41,117 nt of DNA from Pseudomonas nicosulfuronedens (GTDB lineage Bacteria > Pseudomonadota > Gammaproteobacteria > Pseudomonadales > Pseudomonadaceae). A program made the translations under genes and the position numbers. Shown piece after piece: positions 1 to 9,397 of the stretch (positions are counted from its first letter, which is position 1; every line of letters starts with the position of its first letter). The DNA lies in contig NZ_SWDV01000026.1 of NCBI RefSeq assembly GCF_005877905.1, forward strand, positions 1-41,117, in the 5' to 3' direction. The notes below the pieces were generated by a model. It made no database searches, was not told the origin of the DNA, and was given only the letters and a program-made list of their open reading frames with translations.

Positions 1-301
1 ACTGGGTAATGCACTCGTTGTAAGTGATGCTGTACAGCCAGGTCTTGAACTTCGACTTTCCCTCGAAGTTCTTCAGACCATACAGCACCTTGAGCATGAC
101 CTCTTGACACACATCATCGGCGTCCCGGTCGTTGCCCAGATAGCGCGCGCAGACGTTGAAGAGCGTGCGCTGGTAGCGGCGCATCAGCTCTTCATACGCC
201 CGCGTCACGTGGTAGAGCTCCTCGTGGGAACGCTCCACCAGCTCCTCGTCGGTGAGCTGGCGCGGGTCATAGCGCAAGGACAGTGATTGCGGCTTGTTCA
301 A
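1..301 (-). CDS. sigX: ECF sigma factor SigX, N-terminal part (cut by window start)
   Basis: About the first 100 residues of an extracytoplasmic-function sigma factor are present; the rest lies left of position 1. The reading begins MNKPQSLSLRYDPRQLTDEE and runs through a region-2 block containing YQRTLFNVCARYLGNDRDAD and then FEGKSKFKTWLYSITYNECI, which is typical of sigma-70 region 2 (core binding and -10 recognition). The start codon appears to be TTG at 301-299; no strong Shine-Dalgarno sequence precedes it. It lies 73 nt downstream of cmpX in the same direction. In P. aeruginosa SigX controls oprF, fatty acid synthesis and membrane homeostasis and is activated by membrane stress. No anti-sigma gene is visible. 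The identification rests on sequence similarity recalled from P. aeruginosa and on the cmaX-cfrX-cmpX context. Confidence 0.93.
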   Translation of the reverse strand, partial: MNKPQSLSLRYDPRQLTDEELVERSHEELYHVTRAYEELMRRYQRTLFNVCARYLGNDRDADDVCQEVMLKVLYGLKNFEGKSKFKTWLYSITYNECITQ

Positions 302-374
302 GTCGGGTCGGGCCAGGTCAAGTCAGCGTCCGGCGCGGCTTTCGGCAAGCCGTACCGGTAATCGGTCATCATCT

Positions 375-1199
375 TCAGCGACTGGTTACACGCTGATCGA
401 GCAGGATGCGGTTGGCGATCGACACCAGCTCACCCTCGTCTGTCAGCAGGATAGTCTTGATGGTACCAATTTCCTCGATGATGCCTTCGACATCAGCCAC
501 TTTCACCTGTTGTCCGACCTGATACAGCTCCCGCACGTATATGCCTGCGATGATCTGCCCCGCCACCTCGCGGCTGCCCAGGCCCAGGGCCAACGCAGCA
601 GCCAGGCCGATGGTGATCAGCACGATGGCAATGATGTAGTTCAGCAGGTCGGTCTTGACCTCGAGCTGGCCGATGGCCACCGAGATGCTGATGATGATGA
701 CCAGCCACTGGGCAACGCGACCCAGGCCGTTGGCGTACTCGAGGCCGACTCCGTCGGCAGCGCCGCGCACCAGGCTGTTGGCCAACTGGGCAAGCAGGAT
801 GCCGACGATCAGCACCAGCGCCGCACCGAACACCTTGGGCAGGTACAGCGCGAGCATGTCCAGGGTTGCCGAGACGCGCTGCAGGCCGAGGGATTCCGCC
901 GCGGAAACGAGGAATACCAGCAGCACGAACCAGTAGATGATCTTGCCGATCAGGGTCGAGACCGGCACCTGGATGCCGGCACGGGCCAGCAGCTTGGTCA
1001 GGCCGGTGCCCGCCATCAGGCGGTCGAGGCCGAGCTTGGCCAGCAGCTTGGAGAGCAGCGCATCGAGCAGTTTGGCGACGACGAAGCCGAGCAGCACGAT
1101 CACCAGCGCGGCGAGCAGGTTCGGGATGAACCCGGCCAGCTTGCCCCACAGGGTGTTCATGGCGGTGAGCAGGCTTTGCGTCCAGATGTCGAATTGCAT
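375..1199 (-). CDS. cmpX: Small mechanosensitive-channel-family membrane protein CmpX
   Basis: A 274-residue inner-membrane protein. Its N-terminal half has several hydrophobic helices, including LLAALVIVLLGFVVAKLLDA and IIYWFVLLVFLVSA, with the amphipathic 'TM helix' repeats of MscS-like channels. A second hydrophobic block follows around LVIIISISVAIGQLEV. The C-terminus, with GQIIAGIYVRELYQVGQQVK, has the small beta domain seen after the MscS pore helix. Its stop is followed after 73 nt by sigX, and its ATG lies 2 nt after the cfrX stop, so it is translationally linked to cfrX. In P. aeruginosa CmpX affects Gac/Rsm signalling, c-di-GMP levels and SigX activity. A real channel function is likely but is an inference. 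Confidence 0.93.
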   Translation of the reverse strand: MQFDIWTQSLLTAMNTLWGKLAGFIPNLLAALVIVLLGFVVAKLLDALLSKLLAKLGLDRLMAGTGLTKLLARAGIQVPVSTLIGKIIYWFVLLVFLVSAAESLGLQRVSATLDMLALYLPKVFGAALVLIVGILLAQLANSLVRGAADGVGLEYANGLGRVAQWLVIIISISVAIGQLEVKTDLLNYIIAIVLITIGLAAALALGLGSREVAGQIIAGIYVRELYQVGQQVKVADVEGIIEEIGTIKTILLTDEGELVSIANRILLDQRVTSR

Positions 1200-1201
1200 G
1201 T

Positions 1202-1450
1202 TCAGTCGGCCTTGTCAGCGGAAGGGGCGGAATTCTGCGCGTGGCGCGTGACGGGTGCAAGGTGCGCGGCGCCACGGCTCACGCCAATGGACAGGGCCTG
1301 GAACCAGTGCCCCATCAGGCTGAACAGATCGCCTGCGCCCACCTGGCGGTTGGCGGTCTTCAGGACACGATCCAGGCGCGAATCGTCTCCCGGCTGTTCC
1401 GGGGGCATTCGCAGCAGATCGCGCAAGGATTCTTCAAATGGGTCGTGCAT
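1202..1450 (-). CDS. cfrX: Conserved small protein CfrX
   Basis: An 82-residue soluble protein beginning MHDPFEESLRDLLRMPPEQP. I prefer the ATG at 1450-1448: a GAGG lies five bases before it, whereas a GTG six bases further upstream falls inside that ribosome-binding site. It has no signal peptide or membrane segment. It contains a short amphipathic region (GDLFSLMGHWFQALSIG) and a low-complexity tail. It sits 54 nt downstream of cmaX and 2 nt upstream of cmpX, making the cmaX-cfrX-cmpX operon known from P. aeruginosa and P. fluorescens, where expression responds to temperature and to AlgU and SigX. The molecular function is unknown. The name also appears in the literature as crfX. Confidence 0.85.
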   Translation of the reverse strand: MHDPFEESLRDLLRMPPEQPGDDSRLDRVLKTANRQVGAGDLFSLMGHWFQALSIGVSRGAAHLAPVTRHAQNSAPSADKAD

Positions 1451-1504
1451 ACGCACCTCGCCTGTGTGAGGTGCTTGACGCCCCCATCACCTCAAAAGTC
1501 ACAC

Positions 1505-2503
1505 CTAGAGCCAACGCATGCGGCGGAAGATCCACCATTGGAAAGCCACTATCCCGAGGATCACCACGCAAGCCGCGGCAAAGCCGTAGGGTGCGTCGGA
1601 GCCGGGAATGCCGCCGACGTTGATGCCCAGGAGACCGGTCACGAAGCTCATGGGCAGGAAAAAGCCGGTAATGATACCAAGCAGGTACATGGTGCGGTTC
1701 ATCCGCTCGGTAATTCGACGATGTTCGGCTTCCTGGATCAGGCTGATGCGCTCGCGCACCAACTCCAGCTCTTCCAGGTTGCGGGTCAGGCGGTTGTAGA
1801 GCTCGTTCCAGTAATCCGCGTCGTCGGCCACTGTCCAGGACGCCTTGAAGCGAATCATCTGTGAGTAGATTTCCCGCTGCGGCGCCAGGTAGCGGCGCAA
1901 CCCCGCGGCACGTCGTCGCAGGGCGCGCAACTGGTGCTGGTCGGGAATGCTGCGCTCGTCCTCCTCGATGGCCTCCTCCATGGCGTCGAGCTGGTCGGCG
2001 AGGCCGCCGATCAGGGTATCGACGCGATCGGTAAGGTAGTGTGCGAGGTACAGCACCACCTCCGAAGCCGTCTTCGGTCCGCGCCCGGCATCCAGGTCGG
2101 CACGCAGGTCAGCCACCGCCTTGAGCGGACGCAGACGCAGGGAAATCACCCGTTGCGACTCGGCGTAGACACGCAGCGAGACCATGTCCTCGGGCACAGC
2201 GCCGGGGTTCAGGTTGACCCCTCGCAGAAACAGCAGCAGGCGCTCGCCGCCCAGGTCCACCAGGCGCGGACGGGTGGCCTCCTCCAGCAGGAGGTCGCAG
2301 GCGAACTCATTCAGGCCACTGGACTCGCGCAGCCACAACTGAGCCTCCGGCACACCACGATCCCAGTGTACCCAGAGGCTTTCCTCGGGCTTGAGATCCA
2401 GCAGCGGCAACTCACTGCGGGTGATCCGCCGGCCGCCGCCGTGACCGTCCAGCACGAAGCCATCGATCAATCCGCGCTCCGTGCCGCTTTCGTACTGCTG
2501 CAT
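1505..2503 (-). CDS. cmaX: CorA/ZntB-family divalent cation transporter CmaX
   Basis: A 332-residue CorA-superfamily protein. A long cytoplasmic funnel domain contains the helical stretch with ADLRADLDAGRGPKTASEVV and LVRERISLIQEAEHRRITER. Two C-terminal membrane helices follow. The usual GMN signature after the first helix is GIN (residues 293-295, in TGLLGINVGGIPG), a form found in the ZntB branch, so zinc or another divalent cation is as plausible as magnesium. The length matches the family. It starts at ATG 2503 with AAGGA upstream. An intrinsic terminator at 2549-2576 separates it from rraA, so it heads its own transcript with cfrX and cmpX. A second CorA-type protein is encoded at 39181-40152, with a canonical GMN. 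Confidence 0.92.
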   Translation of the reverse strand: MQQYESGTERGLIDGFVLDGHGGGRRITRSELPLLDLKPEESLWVHWDRGVPEAQLWLRESSGLNEFACDLLLEEATRPRLVDLGGERLLLFLRGVNLNPGAVPEDMVSLRVYAESQRVISLRLRPLKAVADLRADLDAGRGPKTASEVVLYLAHYLTDRVDTLIGGLADQLDAMEEAIEEDERSIPDQHQLRALRRRAAGLRRYLAPQREIYSQMIRFKASWTVADDADYWNELYNRLTRNLEELELVRERISLIQEAEHRRITERMNRTMYLLGIITGFFLPMSFVTGLLGINVGGIPGSDAPYGFAAACVVILGIVAFQWWIFRRMRWL

Positions 2504-2548
2504 GCCCTTTTCCTTCGCTCAAGGTCGCGTTCGCGAGGCTCCATGAAA

Positions 2549-2576
2549 AATGCCGGAAGCTTTCGCTTCCGGCATT
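2549..2576 (-). terminator. Intrinsic terminator of rraA
   Basis: A perfect 12-bp stem (AATGCCGGAAGC with GCTTCCGGCATT) has a four-base loop. On the minus strand it is followed by a run of T residues (complement of 2546-2550). It lies 28 nt after the rraA stop and before cmaX, so it separates rraA from the cmaX operon. Confidence 0.88.
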
Positions 2577-2604
2577 GACCTGAACCTTAGCTGGAAGGTT
2601 CGAA

Positions 2605-3093
2605 TTATTCCGGCATTTTCAACGCTTTAGGCGAAACGATAATGCCGTTGTTGTCGGCATAGACGAACTCGCCCGGGCGGAAGGTGATGCCACCGAAGGT
2701 CACGGCGACGTTCAGGTCGCCGATGCCACGCTTGTCGGTCTTCATCGGGTGGCTGGCCAACGCCTGCACGCCCAGGTCGGTCTGCGCGATCACGTCGACG
2801 TCACGGATGCAGCCGTACACCACGATGCCTTCCCAGCCGCTCTTGGCAGCCTTCTCGGCCAGCATGTCACCCAGCAGGGCGCGGCGCAGCGAGCCGCCGC
2901 CATCCACCACCAGCACCTTGCCCTTGCCGTCCTTCTCGACCTGCTCCTTGACCAGCGAGTTGTCTTCGAAGCACTTGATGGTGACGATCTCGCCTCCGAA
3001 GGAGTCCCGCCCGCCGAAGCTGCTGAACATCGGCTCGACGACCTGGACCAGCTCCGGGTAGGCATCGCACAGATCGGGGGTGACGTAATGCAT
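2605..3093 (-). CDS. rraA: RraA-family protein (regulator of ribonuclease activity A / HMG aldolase fold)
   Basis: A 162-residue protein beginning [20 protein letters not shown]. An AGGAG lies about nine bases before this ATG, so upstream in-frame ATGs were not used. It matches the RraA/MenG-like family across its full length: the [20 protein letters not shown] block with the downstream [18 protein letters not shown] segment is diagnostic. E. coli RraA binds RNase E and inhibits its activity. Members carrying the aldolase residues cleave 4-hydroxy-4-methyl-2-oxoglutarate. The D and R residues of the GCIRD motif needed for the aldolase activity are present, so either role is possible. It follows the hydrolase gene at 3190 by 96 nt and ends at a strong terminator. 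PAO1 annotations have also called it menG, a misnomer. Confidence 0.92.
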   Translation of the reverse strand: MHYVTPDLCDAYPELVQVVEPMFSSFGGRDSFGGEIVTIKCFEDNSLVKEQVEKDGKGKVLVVDGGGSLRRALLGDMLAEKAAKSGWEGIVVYGCIRDVDVIAQTDLGVQALASHPMKTDKRGIGDLNVAVTFGGITFRPGEFVYADNNGIIVSPKALKMPE

Positions 3094-3189
3094 GGAGAAG
3101 CTCCTCTTGATGAAATCCGGCAGGGCTTCAGGCCTGGATGTGACCGAAAGCCGCAATGGCGTCACAGTCTACTCCCTGCCACGCCAAGC

Positions 3190-4164
3190 TCAAGCCTGCG
3201 CCAGAGCGCCCTGCCCCTCCGGCAATCCAGCGTGGTCCAGCCAGTGTTGCAGCAATGGCCAGACTTCGCGCTGGGCGCCCTTGCTGATCAGCATCTCGAT
3301 GTGACCGAAATCCTCCGAGAAGCCCTGGCGCCGCCCCAGGCGCAGGTACTCGCGCACCTCGGAGCCAAACTGCTCCAGCAACTTGCGACAGGCCCAGGCC
3401 GGGTCCTGGACATCACCGTCGGAGGCCACGGCCAGCACTGGCACGCGAACATTCTGCAGACCGCCCCACCAGTCGTTGTCCTTCTCGCCGAAGCGACCGA
3501 ACAGGCTGTACCAGTGCAATGCCTCCAGGGCGAGCCCCAGCGGCTCGTCTTCCGGCCCGCGCTTGAGCCGTGAACCAGACAGGCCGCCCATGCGCCTGAG
3601 CAGGAAGCGCCCGCCCCAGGCCACCGGGGGCAGTTTCAACGGCCAATAGGTACGACTGACCTGGCTGCCACACAGCGCTGCGGTGGCGGCCTGCCGCTCA
3701 TCCAGGTAGCCGCCCCCCAGGGCGGCTGCCAGGGTTACGCCGCCCAGGGAATGGCCGATCCAGTGCGGGGCCTGCCCACTCTGCTCGACAACGAAGTTGG
3801 CGATGGCCGGAAGATCGAAGCGGGCGTAATCAGCCACGCGATTGTGATCGTAGTCCTCGTTGCGCGGCGACAGGCCGTGGCCACGCATCTCTGGAATCCA
3901 AACATCGAAACCGGAGCGTGCCAGATGGGCACCCAGCCCAATCCCCTTGGGTGAGAACCAGAAGCGTCGATTGGAGAAGCTGCCGTGCAACAGGATCACC
4001 GGCACGCCGCGGCGCCCATCCGGAAGCCCCAGACGAGTGACGGCCAGCTCGACGCTGGAGTCCGGGCTGTTGTTGGGCTTGAGGCGGTAGACGTCTTCGG
4101 TGAGGTCGCCGCGCAGTTCCGCACTCAGGAGAGCGACGGGAAAGAGTTGACTGCTGCTTTGCAT
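3190..4164 (-). CDS. estX: Alpha/beta-hydrolase (esterase/lipase, EstX-like)
   Basis: A 324-residue alpha/beta-hydrolase. The oxyanion-hole strand reads VPVILLHGSFSNRRFW (residues about 55-70), the nucleophile elbow is GHSLGG with Ser139, and candidate acid and base residues lie in VASDGDVQDP and DFGHIEML. There is no signal peptide, so it is probably cytoplasmic. I chose the ATG at 4164. A longer frame starting at 4200 would begin inside the ppsA terminator hairpin. No good ribosome-binding site precedes either choice. The gene lies between ppsA and rraA, and the estX name comes from the same order in the P. fluorescens/P. aeruginosa oprF region. The substrate is unknown; a medium-chain ester or acyl amide is a guess. 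Confidence 0.82.
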   Translation of the reverse strand: MQSSSQLFPVALLSAELRGDLTEDVYRLKPNNSPDSSVELAVTRLGLPDGRRGVPVILLHGSFSNRRFWFSPKGIGLGAHLARSGFDVWIPEMRGHGLSPRNEDYDHNRVADYARFDLPAIANFVVEQSGQAPHWIGHSLGGVTLAAALGGGYLDERQAATAALCGSQVSRTYWPLKLPPVAWGGRFLLRRMGGLSGSRLKRGPEDEPLGLALEALHWYSLFGRFGEKDNDWWGGLQNVRVPVLAVASDGDVQDPAWACRKLLEQFGSEVREYLRLGRRQGFSEDFGHIEMLISKGAQREVWPLLQHWLDHAGLPEGQGALAQA

Positions 4165-4180
4165 GGAATCGCTTGCATAA

Positions 4181-4210
4181 AAAAGGGCGGGTGAAATCAC
4201 CCGCCCTTTT
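4181..4210 (-). terminator. Intrinsic terminator of ppsA
   Basis: A 13-bp stem (AAAAGGGCGGGTG with CACCCGCCCTTTT) has an AAAT loop and is followed on the minus strand by a T run. It begins 19 nt after the ppsA stop codon and lies just before the hydrolase start, so it marks the end of the ppsA transcript. Confidence 0.92.
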
Positions 4211-4229
4211 CAGGATGGTAGAGAGGCTG

Positions 4230-6599
4230 TCAGGACTGGCCTTCAGCGAGGAAGAACCAGGTATCGAGGACCGAGTCGGGGTTCAGCGACACGCTCTCGA
4301 TGCCCTGCTCCATCAGCCACTTGGCGAGGTCCGGGTGGTCCGACGGGCCCTGGCCGCAGATGCCGATGTACTTGCCGGCGCGGTTGCACGCCTGGATGGC
4401 GTTGGACAGCAGCTTCTTCACCGCCGGGTTACGCTCGTCGAACAGGTGCGCGACGATGCCCGAGTCACGGTCCAGCCCCAGGGTCAGCTGGGTCAGGTCG
4501 TTGGAGCCGATGGAGAAGCCGTCGAAGAACTCGAGGAATTCGTCAGCCAGCAGGGCGTTGGACGGCAGCTCGCACATCATGATGACGCGCAGGCCGTTCT
4601 CGCCGCGCTTGAGGCCGTTGGTGGCCAGCAGGTCGACGACCTGGGAGGCTTCGCCCAGGGTGCGGACGAACGGCACCATCAGCTCGACGTTGGTCAGGCC
4701 CATCTCGTTGCGAACCTTCTTCATCGCGCGGCATTCGAGTTCGAAGCAGTCGCGGAAGGACTCGCTGATGTAGCGCGAGGCGCCACGGAAGCCGAGCATC
4801 GGGTTCTCTTCTTCCGGCTCGTAGAGCTTGCCGCCGATCAGGTTGGCGTATTCGTTGGACTTGAAGTCCGACAGACGCACGATGACCTTCTTCGGCCAGA
4901 AAGCGGCGGCCAGGGTGCTGACACCCTCGACCAGCTTCTCGACGTAGAAGCCGACCGGATCGTCGTAGCCGGCGATGCGCTTCTCGACGCTTTCCTTGAT
5001 ATCCGCCGGCAGGCTGGAGAAGTTCAGCAGCGCCTTGGGATGCACGCCGATCATACGGTTGATGATGAACTCCAGACGGGCCAGGCCCACCCCTTCGTTC
5101 GGCAGCTGGGCGAAGTCGAAGGCGCGATCCGGGTTGCCGACGTTCATCATGATCTTGAACGGCAGGTCAGGCATGGCGTCGACCGAATTCTGGCGGACGT
5201 CGAAGCCCAGTTCGCCTTCGTAGATCAGGCCGGTATCGCCTTCGGCGCAGGAGACGGTCACGCGCTGGCCGTCCTTCAGCGCCGCGGTGGCGTTGCCACA
5301 GCCGACGACTGCCGGGATACCCAGTTCACGGGCGATGATCGCGGCGTGGCAGGTACGGCCGCCACGGTTGGTGACGATGGCGCTGGCGCGCTTCATCACG
5401 GGCTCCCAGTCCGGGTCGGTCATGTCGGAGACCAGTACGTCGCCCGGCTGGACCTTGTCCATCTCGGAAACGTCGTGGATCACCTTCACGGGGCCGGCGC
5501 CGATGCGCTGGCCGATGGCACGACCCTCGACCAGGACCTTGCCTTTTTCCTTGAGCAGGTAGCGTTCCATCACGTTGGCGCTGGAACGGCTCTTAACGGT
5601 TTCCGGACGGGCCTGCACGATGTACAGCTTGCCGTCGTCACCGTCCTTGGCCCACTCGATGTCCATCGGACGCTCGTAGTGTTTCTCGATGATCAGGGCC
5701 TGCTTGGCCAGCTCGGTCACTTCGGCGTCGGACAGGGCGAAGCGGGCGCGGTCTGCCTTCTCCACGTCGACCACCTTGACCGATTTACCGGCCTTGGCTT
5801 CGTCGCCGTAGATCATCTTGATGGCCTTGCTGCCCAGGTTGCGACGCAGGATGGCCGGGCGACCGGCTTCCAGGGTCGGCTTGTGGACGTAGAACTCATC
5901 GGGGTTCACTGCGCCCTGTACCACGGTCTCGCCGAGACCGTAGGCGCCGGTGATGAACACCACGTCACGGAAACCGGATTCGGTGTCCAGGGTGAACATC
6001 ACGCCGGCAGTACCGGTTTCCGAACGGACCATGCGCTGCACGCCGGCGGACAGGGCGACCAGCTTGTGGTCGAAGCCCTGGTGTACGCGGTAGGCGATGG
6101 CACGGTCGTTGAAGAGGGAGGCGAAGACTTCCTTGGCCGCGCGGATCACGTTGTCCACGCCGCGGATGTTCAGGAAGGTCTCCTGCTGGCCGGCGAAGGA
6201 AGCGTCCGGCAGGTCTTCGGCGGTGGCGGAGGAACGCACGGCCACGGCCATATTGTCGTTGCTGCCGGCCATCTCGGCGAAGGCCTTGCGAATCTCGGCA
6301 TCCAGACGCTCTGGGAACTCGGCGTCCATCACCCACTGGCGAATCTGCGCGCCGGTCTTGGCGAGTGCGTTGACGTCGTCCACGTCCAGGGCGTCGAGTG
6401 CCGCGTGGATGCGATCGTTCAGGCCGCTCTGCTCGAGGAAGTCACGGTAGGCCTGGGCGGTAGTGGCGAAGCCACCCGGTACGGAAACGCCGGCACCGGC
6501 GAGGTTGCTGATCATTTCGCCCAGGGATGCGTTCTTGCCCCCCACATGTTCGACATCGTGGACGCCGAGCTTATCGAGGGAAACTACGTACTCTACCAA
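4230..6599 (-). CDS. ppsA: Phosphoenolpyruvate synthase (pyruvate, water dikinase)
   Basis: A 789-residue PEP synthase that converts pyruvate, ATP and water to PEP, AMP and phosphate for gluconeogenesis. The order is normal: an N-terminal ATP-binding domain ([10 protein letters not shown] at 20-29, [20 protein letters not shown] near 125-144), the central phosphohistidine domain with GGRTCHAA (His418), and the C-terminal PEP-binding barrel ending with [13 protein letters not shown]. Thr416, two residues before the catalytic His, is the position PpsR-type regulators phosphorylate. The start is TTG at 6599-6597 with GGAGAGA eight bases upstream. A weak start codon could limit its translation. 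It is divergent from ppsR across 166 nt and ends in its own terminator. Confidence 0.97.
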   Translation of the reverse strand: MVEYVVSLDKLGVHDVEHVGGKNASLGEMISNLAGAGVSVPGGFATTAQAYRDFLEQSGLNDRIHAALDALDVDDVNALAKTGAQIRQWVMDAEFPERLDAEIRKAFAEMAGSNDNMAVAVRSSATAEDLPDASFAGQQETFLNIRGVDNVIRAAKEVFASLFNDRAIAYRVHQGFDHKLVALSAGVQRMVRSETGTAGVMFTLDTESGFRDVVFITGAYGLGETVVQGAVNPDEFYVHKPTLEAGRPAILRRNLGSKAIKMIYGDEAKAGKSVKVVDVEKADRARFALSDAEVTELAKQALIIEKHYERPMDIEWAKDGDDGKLYIVQARPETVKSRSSANVMERYLLKEKGKVLVEGRAIGQRIGAGPVKVIHDVSEMDKVQPGDVLVSDMTDPDWEPVMKRASAIVTNRGGRTCHAAIIARELGIPAVVGCGNATAALKDGQRVTVSCAEGDTGLIYEGELGFDVRQNSVDAMPDLPFKIMMNVGNPDRAFDFAQLPNEGVGLARLEFIINRMIGVHPKALLNFSSLPADIKESVEKRIAGYDDPVGFYVEKLVEGVSTLAAAFWPKKVIVRLSDFKSNEYANLIGGKLYEPEEENPMLGFRGASRYISESFRDCFELECRAMKKVRNEMGLTNVELMVPFVRTLGEASQVVDLLATNGLKRGENGLRVIMMCELPSNALLADEFLEFFDGFSIGSNDLTQLTLGLDRDSGIVAHLFDERNPAVKKLLSNAIQACNRAGKYIGICGQGPSDHPDLAKWLMEQGIESVSLNPDSVLDTWFFLAEGQS

Positions 6600-6688
6600 G
6601 GTGATCTCTCCACTAAGTGTTGGAAAAGGTCATACAAGTCGGTGCGGCCCCACCCTGTCTGGCCGGAGCCGGAAAAATGGGTGAGAAT

Positions 6689-6719
6689 GCCCCGGCAAAG
6701 GGCCTTGCAAACGCGGGGC
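6689..6719. promoter_or_regulatory. Nested dyad in the ppsA-ppsR divergent promoter region
   Basis: GCCCCG (6689-6694) pairs with CGGGGC (6714-6719), and inside it GCAA (6695-6698) pairs with TTGC (6705-6708). It lies in the only non-coding stretch serving both divergent genes, so it could be an operator or an RNA hairpin near the 5' end of one transcript. It does not resemble the Cra half-sites I know. It may be chance in GC-rich DNA. Confidence 0.25.
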
Positions 6720-6765
6720 CTATCATAACCAGGATTCGATCCTACCTATAAGGCCCGCAGCGCAC

Positions 6766-7584
6766 ATGAAACGAACTGCATTCTTCATTTCCGACGGCAC
6801 CGGCATCACTGCCGAAACCCTCGGCCAGAGCCTTCTGGCGCAGTTCGAGAACATCAATTTCACCAAACTGACACGACCTTACATCGATACCGAAGAAAAG
6901 GCGCGCGTCATGGTACAGCAAATCAACCGGGCTGCGGAGGCGGACGGGGCAAGGCCAATCATCTTCGATACCATCGTCAATCGTGAGATCCGTTCGGTCC
7001 TTGCGCAATCCAACGGTTTCATGATTGACATCTTCTCGACCTTTTTGTCACCGCTCGAGCAAGAATTATCCTCAGACTCGTCGTATTCCGTCGGAAAATC
7101 CCACAGCATCGGCCATAACCCGCACTACATGGAGCGGATCGATGCGGTGAACTTCGCCCTCGACAACGACGATGGTGCCCGCACTCACTACTACGACAAG
7201 GCCGACCTGATCCTGGTCGGCGTCTCACGCTGCGGCAAGACGCCCACCTGCCTCTATATGGCCCTGCAATACGGCATCCGCGCGGCAAACTACCCGCTGA
7301 CCGAAGAAGATATGGAGCGCCTGCAGCTGCCCAACGCGCTCAAGCCCTACAAGCACAAGCTGTTCGGCCTGACCATCGACCCCGACCGGCTCACCGCCAT
7401 CCGCCACGAGCGCAAACCCAACAGCCGCTACGCCAGCTTCGCCCAGTGCGAATTCGAGGTTCGCGAGGTGGAGAACCTGTTCCGCCGCGAGAACATCGCC
7501 TACATCAACTCCACGCATTTCTCGGTGGAGGAAATCTCCGCGAAGATCCTGGTGGAGAAAGGCGTCGAGCGTCGCCTCAAGTAA
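6766..7584 (+). CDS. ppsR: PEP synthase regulatory protein (bifunctional kinase/pyrophosphorylase)
   Basis: A 272-residue DUF299-family protein beginning [20 protein letters not shown], the family's conserved N-terminus. A P-loop-like GVSRCGKT sits at residues 152-159 and the conserved [20 protein letters not shown] block follows. Enzymes of this family inactivate PEP synthase by ADP-dependent phosphorylation of a threonine next to the catalytic histidine, and reactivate it by phosphate-dependent removal of that group. The target threonine is present in the neighbouring ppsA product. The divergent arrangement couples the enzyme to its switch. AAGG lies upstream of the start. No clear terminator is seen in the 165 nt before the DUF3300 gene. 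Confidence 0.95.
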   Translation: MKRTAFFISDGTGITAETLGQSLLAQFENINFTKLTRPYIDTEEKARVMVQQINRAAEADGARPIIFDTIVNREIRSVLAQSNGFMIDIFSTFLSPLEQELSSDSSYSVGKSHSIGHNPHYMERIDAVNFALDNDDGARTHYYDKADLILVGVSRCGKTPTCLYMALQYGIRAANYPLTEEDMERLQLPNALKPYKHKLFGLTIDPDRLTAIRHERKPNSRYASFAQCEFEVREVENLFRRENIAYINSTHFSVEEISAKILVEKGVERRLK

Positions 7585-7749
7585 TCACCAACACCTTGCT
7601 CACTTTCCTGCTTGCAGCGGCTGCCCCTACCGGCCGCTGATCTTTCCGGCAGCCTTTCGCCGCTGCGCCTATCATTCTCCAGACCCACGATTTACCCGTG
7701 ACCTATGTCATGGGGCGGGCATTCCACTGCACCGGCACAGGAGAGCGCC

Positions 7750-9387
7750 ATGCGAGGATGTCAGTATCTGGTTCTGGCCGTACTACTGGCGCTGTCGGGT
7801 TGCGATTCGGACGAGCCGCCCAAAGCCAAGACAGCCACCACGAGCCCCCCAGCCGCCAATCAACCCGCCGCCGAACCAGCGCCTCCGCCGGCTCCGGCAC
7901 CTGCTCCCGCGCAGCCCGCTGCAGCGCCACCCGCCCCCGCGGCAGAGCAGCCCAGCCAGGCGGTGTTCACCCCCGAGCAGTTGGACCAGATGCTCGCCCC
8001 CCTGGCGCTGTATCCCGACTCACTGCTGGCTCAGGTGCTGATGGCGACGACCTACCCCGGCAACGTGGCCGACGCGGCAGCATGGTCGAAGGCTCACCCC
8101 AAAGTCAGTGGCGATGATGCCGTCAAGCAGGTGGCAGATCAGCCATGGGACCCGAGCGTCCAGTCGCTGGTTGCCTTCCCGCTGGTACTGGCCACGCTGG
8201 GGCAGGACCCGGCCTGGGTCCAGCGCGTCGGCGATGCCTTCCTGGCCCAGCCCGACGCAGTGATGGACTCCATCCAGCGCCTGCGCCGCCAGGCCCAGGC
8301 CGCCGGCAACCTGCAATCCAACGAGCAGCAGACTGTCACCGTGAAACCGGCGCCACCGGCCACCGCTCAGCCGTCTACGGCAGGCGGCACCGAGGTGGTG
8401 CAGCAATCGGCACCCGCTCAAACGATCATCATCGAGCCTGCCGATCCGCAGGTGGTCTATGTCCCCAGCTACAACCCCACGCAGGTCTATGGCTCCTGGC
8501 CCTACCCGGCCAGCCCACCGGTCTACTACCCGCCACCTCCCGAATACCCCGTTGCCACCGCACTGGCCACCGGCCTGGCGTTTGGCGCAGGAGTTGCCAT
8601 CGTCGGCTCGCTCTGGGGTGACTGTGACTGGGATGATCACGAGATTGACGTCGACGTGGAGCACTACAACAACTTCAACAGCAACCGGAACGTCAATCGC
8701 AACGTGAATCGCGAGTTCAGCCAGAACATCAATGGCAATCGGGCAGCCTGGCGCCATGACCCGACCTATCGTAATGGCGTTCCCTACCGCGACGCCCGCA
8801 GCCGCGAGCAATACAACCGGCGCCTGTCCGGTGGCGAGCAGCGCGAAGCCATGCGCGGATTCGACTCGGCCCGCGCGCAAGAGCGCTCCCGTGCACGGGA
8901 AAGCCTGACGCAGCGTGGCATTGCCCCGGCAGCGAACAACCAGCAGGCGCGCGAGCGAGCTCAGGCGGCGACCCGCGATCTGCGTGACAACCCGCAAGCC
9001 CTCCAGCGCGCCCAACAGGCCAACCGTGAACCCCGCGACGCCAGTCAGGCCCGTGAACGCGCGCAGAACGCCACCCGCGAGCTGAAGAACAACCCTGAGA
9101 ACCGGCAGCGGGCGCAGAACGCCATGCAGAACCGTAGCAATCAGGTACAGCAACGGCCCCGGGCGCAGAACAACCAGCAGATCCGCGAACAGGCGCGCCA
9201 GCAGCATGCCCGCACCCAGGCTCCGCGCAACAATGCCTTCGCCGGCGCCAACAACCCGCGACAATCCCGCGAATTCGCCAACCGTGGCCAGGTCAGTCGC
9301 GCTGCTGCCAGCCGGCCGCAGGCGGCACGCGCCGGCCACACCGTGCAACGCCCCGCCCGCGCCCCGCGTGGCGGCGGACGCCGATAG
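7750..9387 (+). CDS. DUF3300 domain lipoprotein with repetitive Arg/Asn/Gln-rich tail
   Basis: A 545-residue exported lipoprotein. The ATG at 7750 has AGGAG upstream and gives a signal peptide ending LALSGC (lipid-attached Cys18); Asp at the next position would favour inner-membrane retention under the E. coli Lol rule. A proline/alanine linker follows, then the DUF3300 domain starting VFTPEQLDQMLAPLALYPDS and continuing through QVVYVPSYNPTQVYGSWPYP. After a glycine/alanine hydrophobic stretch and an acidic segment (DCDWDDHEIDVDVEHYNN), the last 230 residues are basic low-complexity repeats built on RERAQxATREL/RQRAQNA units. Ten bases separate it from the DUF2950 gene. The DUF3300-DUF2950 pair recurs in proteobacteria, but its function is unknown. 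The tail could bind nucleic acid or acidic polymers. Confidence 0.88.
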   Translation: MRGCQYLVLAVLLALSGCDSDEPPKAKTATTSPPAANQPAAEPAPPPAPAPAPAQPAAAPPAPAAEQPSQAVFTPEQLDQMLAPLALYPDSLLAQVLMATTYPGNVADAAAWSKAHPKVSGDDAVKQVADQPWDPSVQSLVAFPLVLATLGQDPAWVQRVGDAFLAQPDAVMDSIQRLRRQAQAAGNLQSNEQQTVTVKPAPPATAQPSTAGGTEVVQQSAPAQTIIIEPADPQVVYVPSYNPTQVYGSWPYPASPPVYYPPPPEYPVATALATGLAFGAGVAIVGSLWGDCDWDDHEIDVDVEHYNNFNSNRNVNRNVNREFSQNINGNRAAWRHDPTYRNGVPYRDARSREQYNRRLSGGEQREAMRGFDSARAQERSRARESLTQRGIAPAANNQQARERAQAATRDLRDNPQALQRAQQANREPRDASQARERAQNATRELKNNPENRQRAQNAMQNRSNQVQQRPRAQNNQQIREQARQQHARTQAPRNNAFAGANNPRQSREFANRGQVSRAAASRPQAARAGHTVQRPARAPRGGGRR

Positions 9388-9397
9388 GAGACGAGCC

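Noticed and set aside
294..1469. 391-codon plus-strand frame opposite cmpX and cfrX
   Set aside because: It covers two known minus-strand genes and their start sites; no ribosome-binding site or domain.
2577..2604. AlgU-type promoter upstream of cmaX (GAACCT plus TCAAT on the minus strand)
   Set aside because: Spacing is tolerable, but the transcript would start inside the rraA terminator hairpin and the matches are poor.
4165..4200. Upstream in-frame ATG for the alpha/beta-hydrolase
   Set aside because: It would put the start codon within the ppsA terminator hairpin.
4173..6728. 851-codon plus-strand frame opposite ppsA
   Set aside because: It is the mirror of a highly conserved enzyme gene; composition is that of an antisense shadow.
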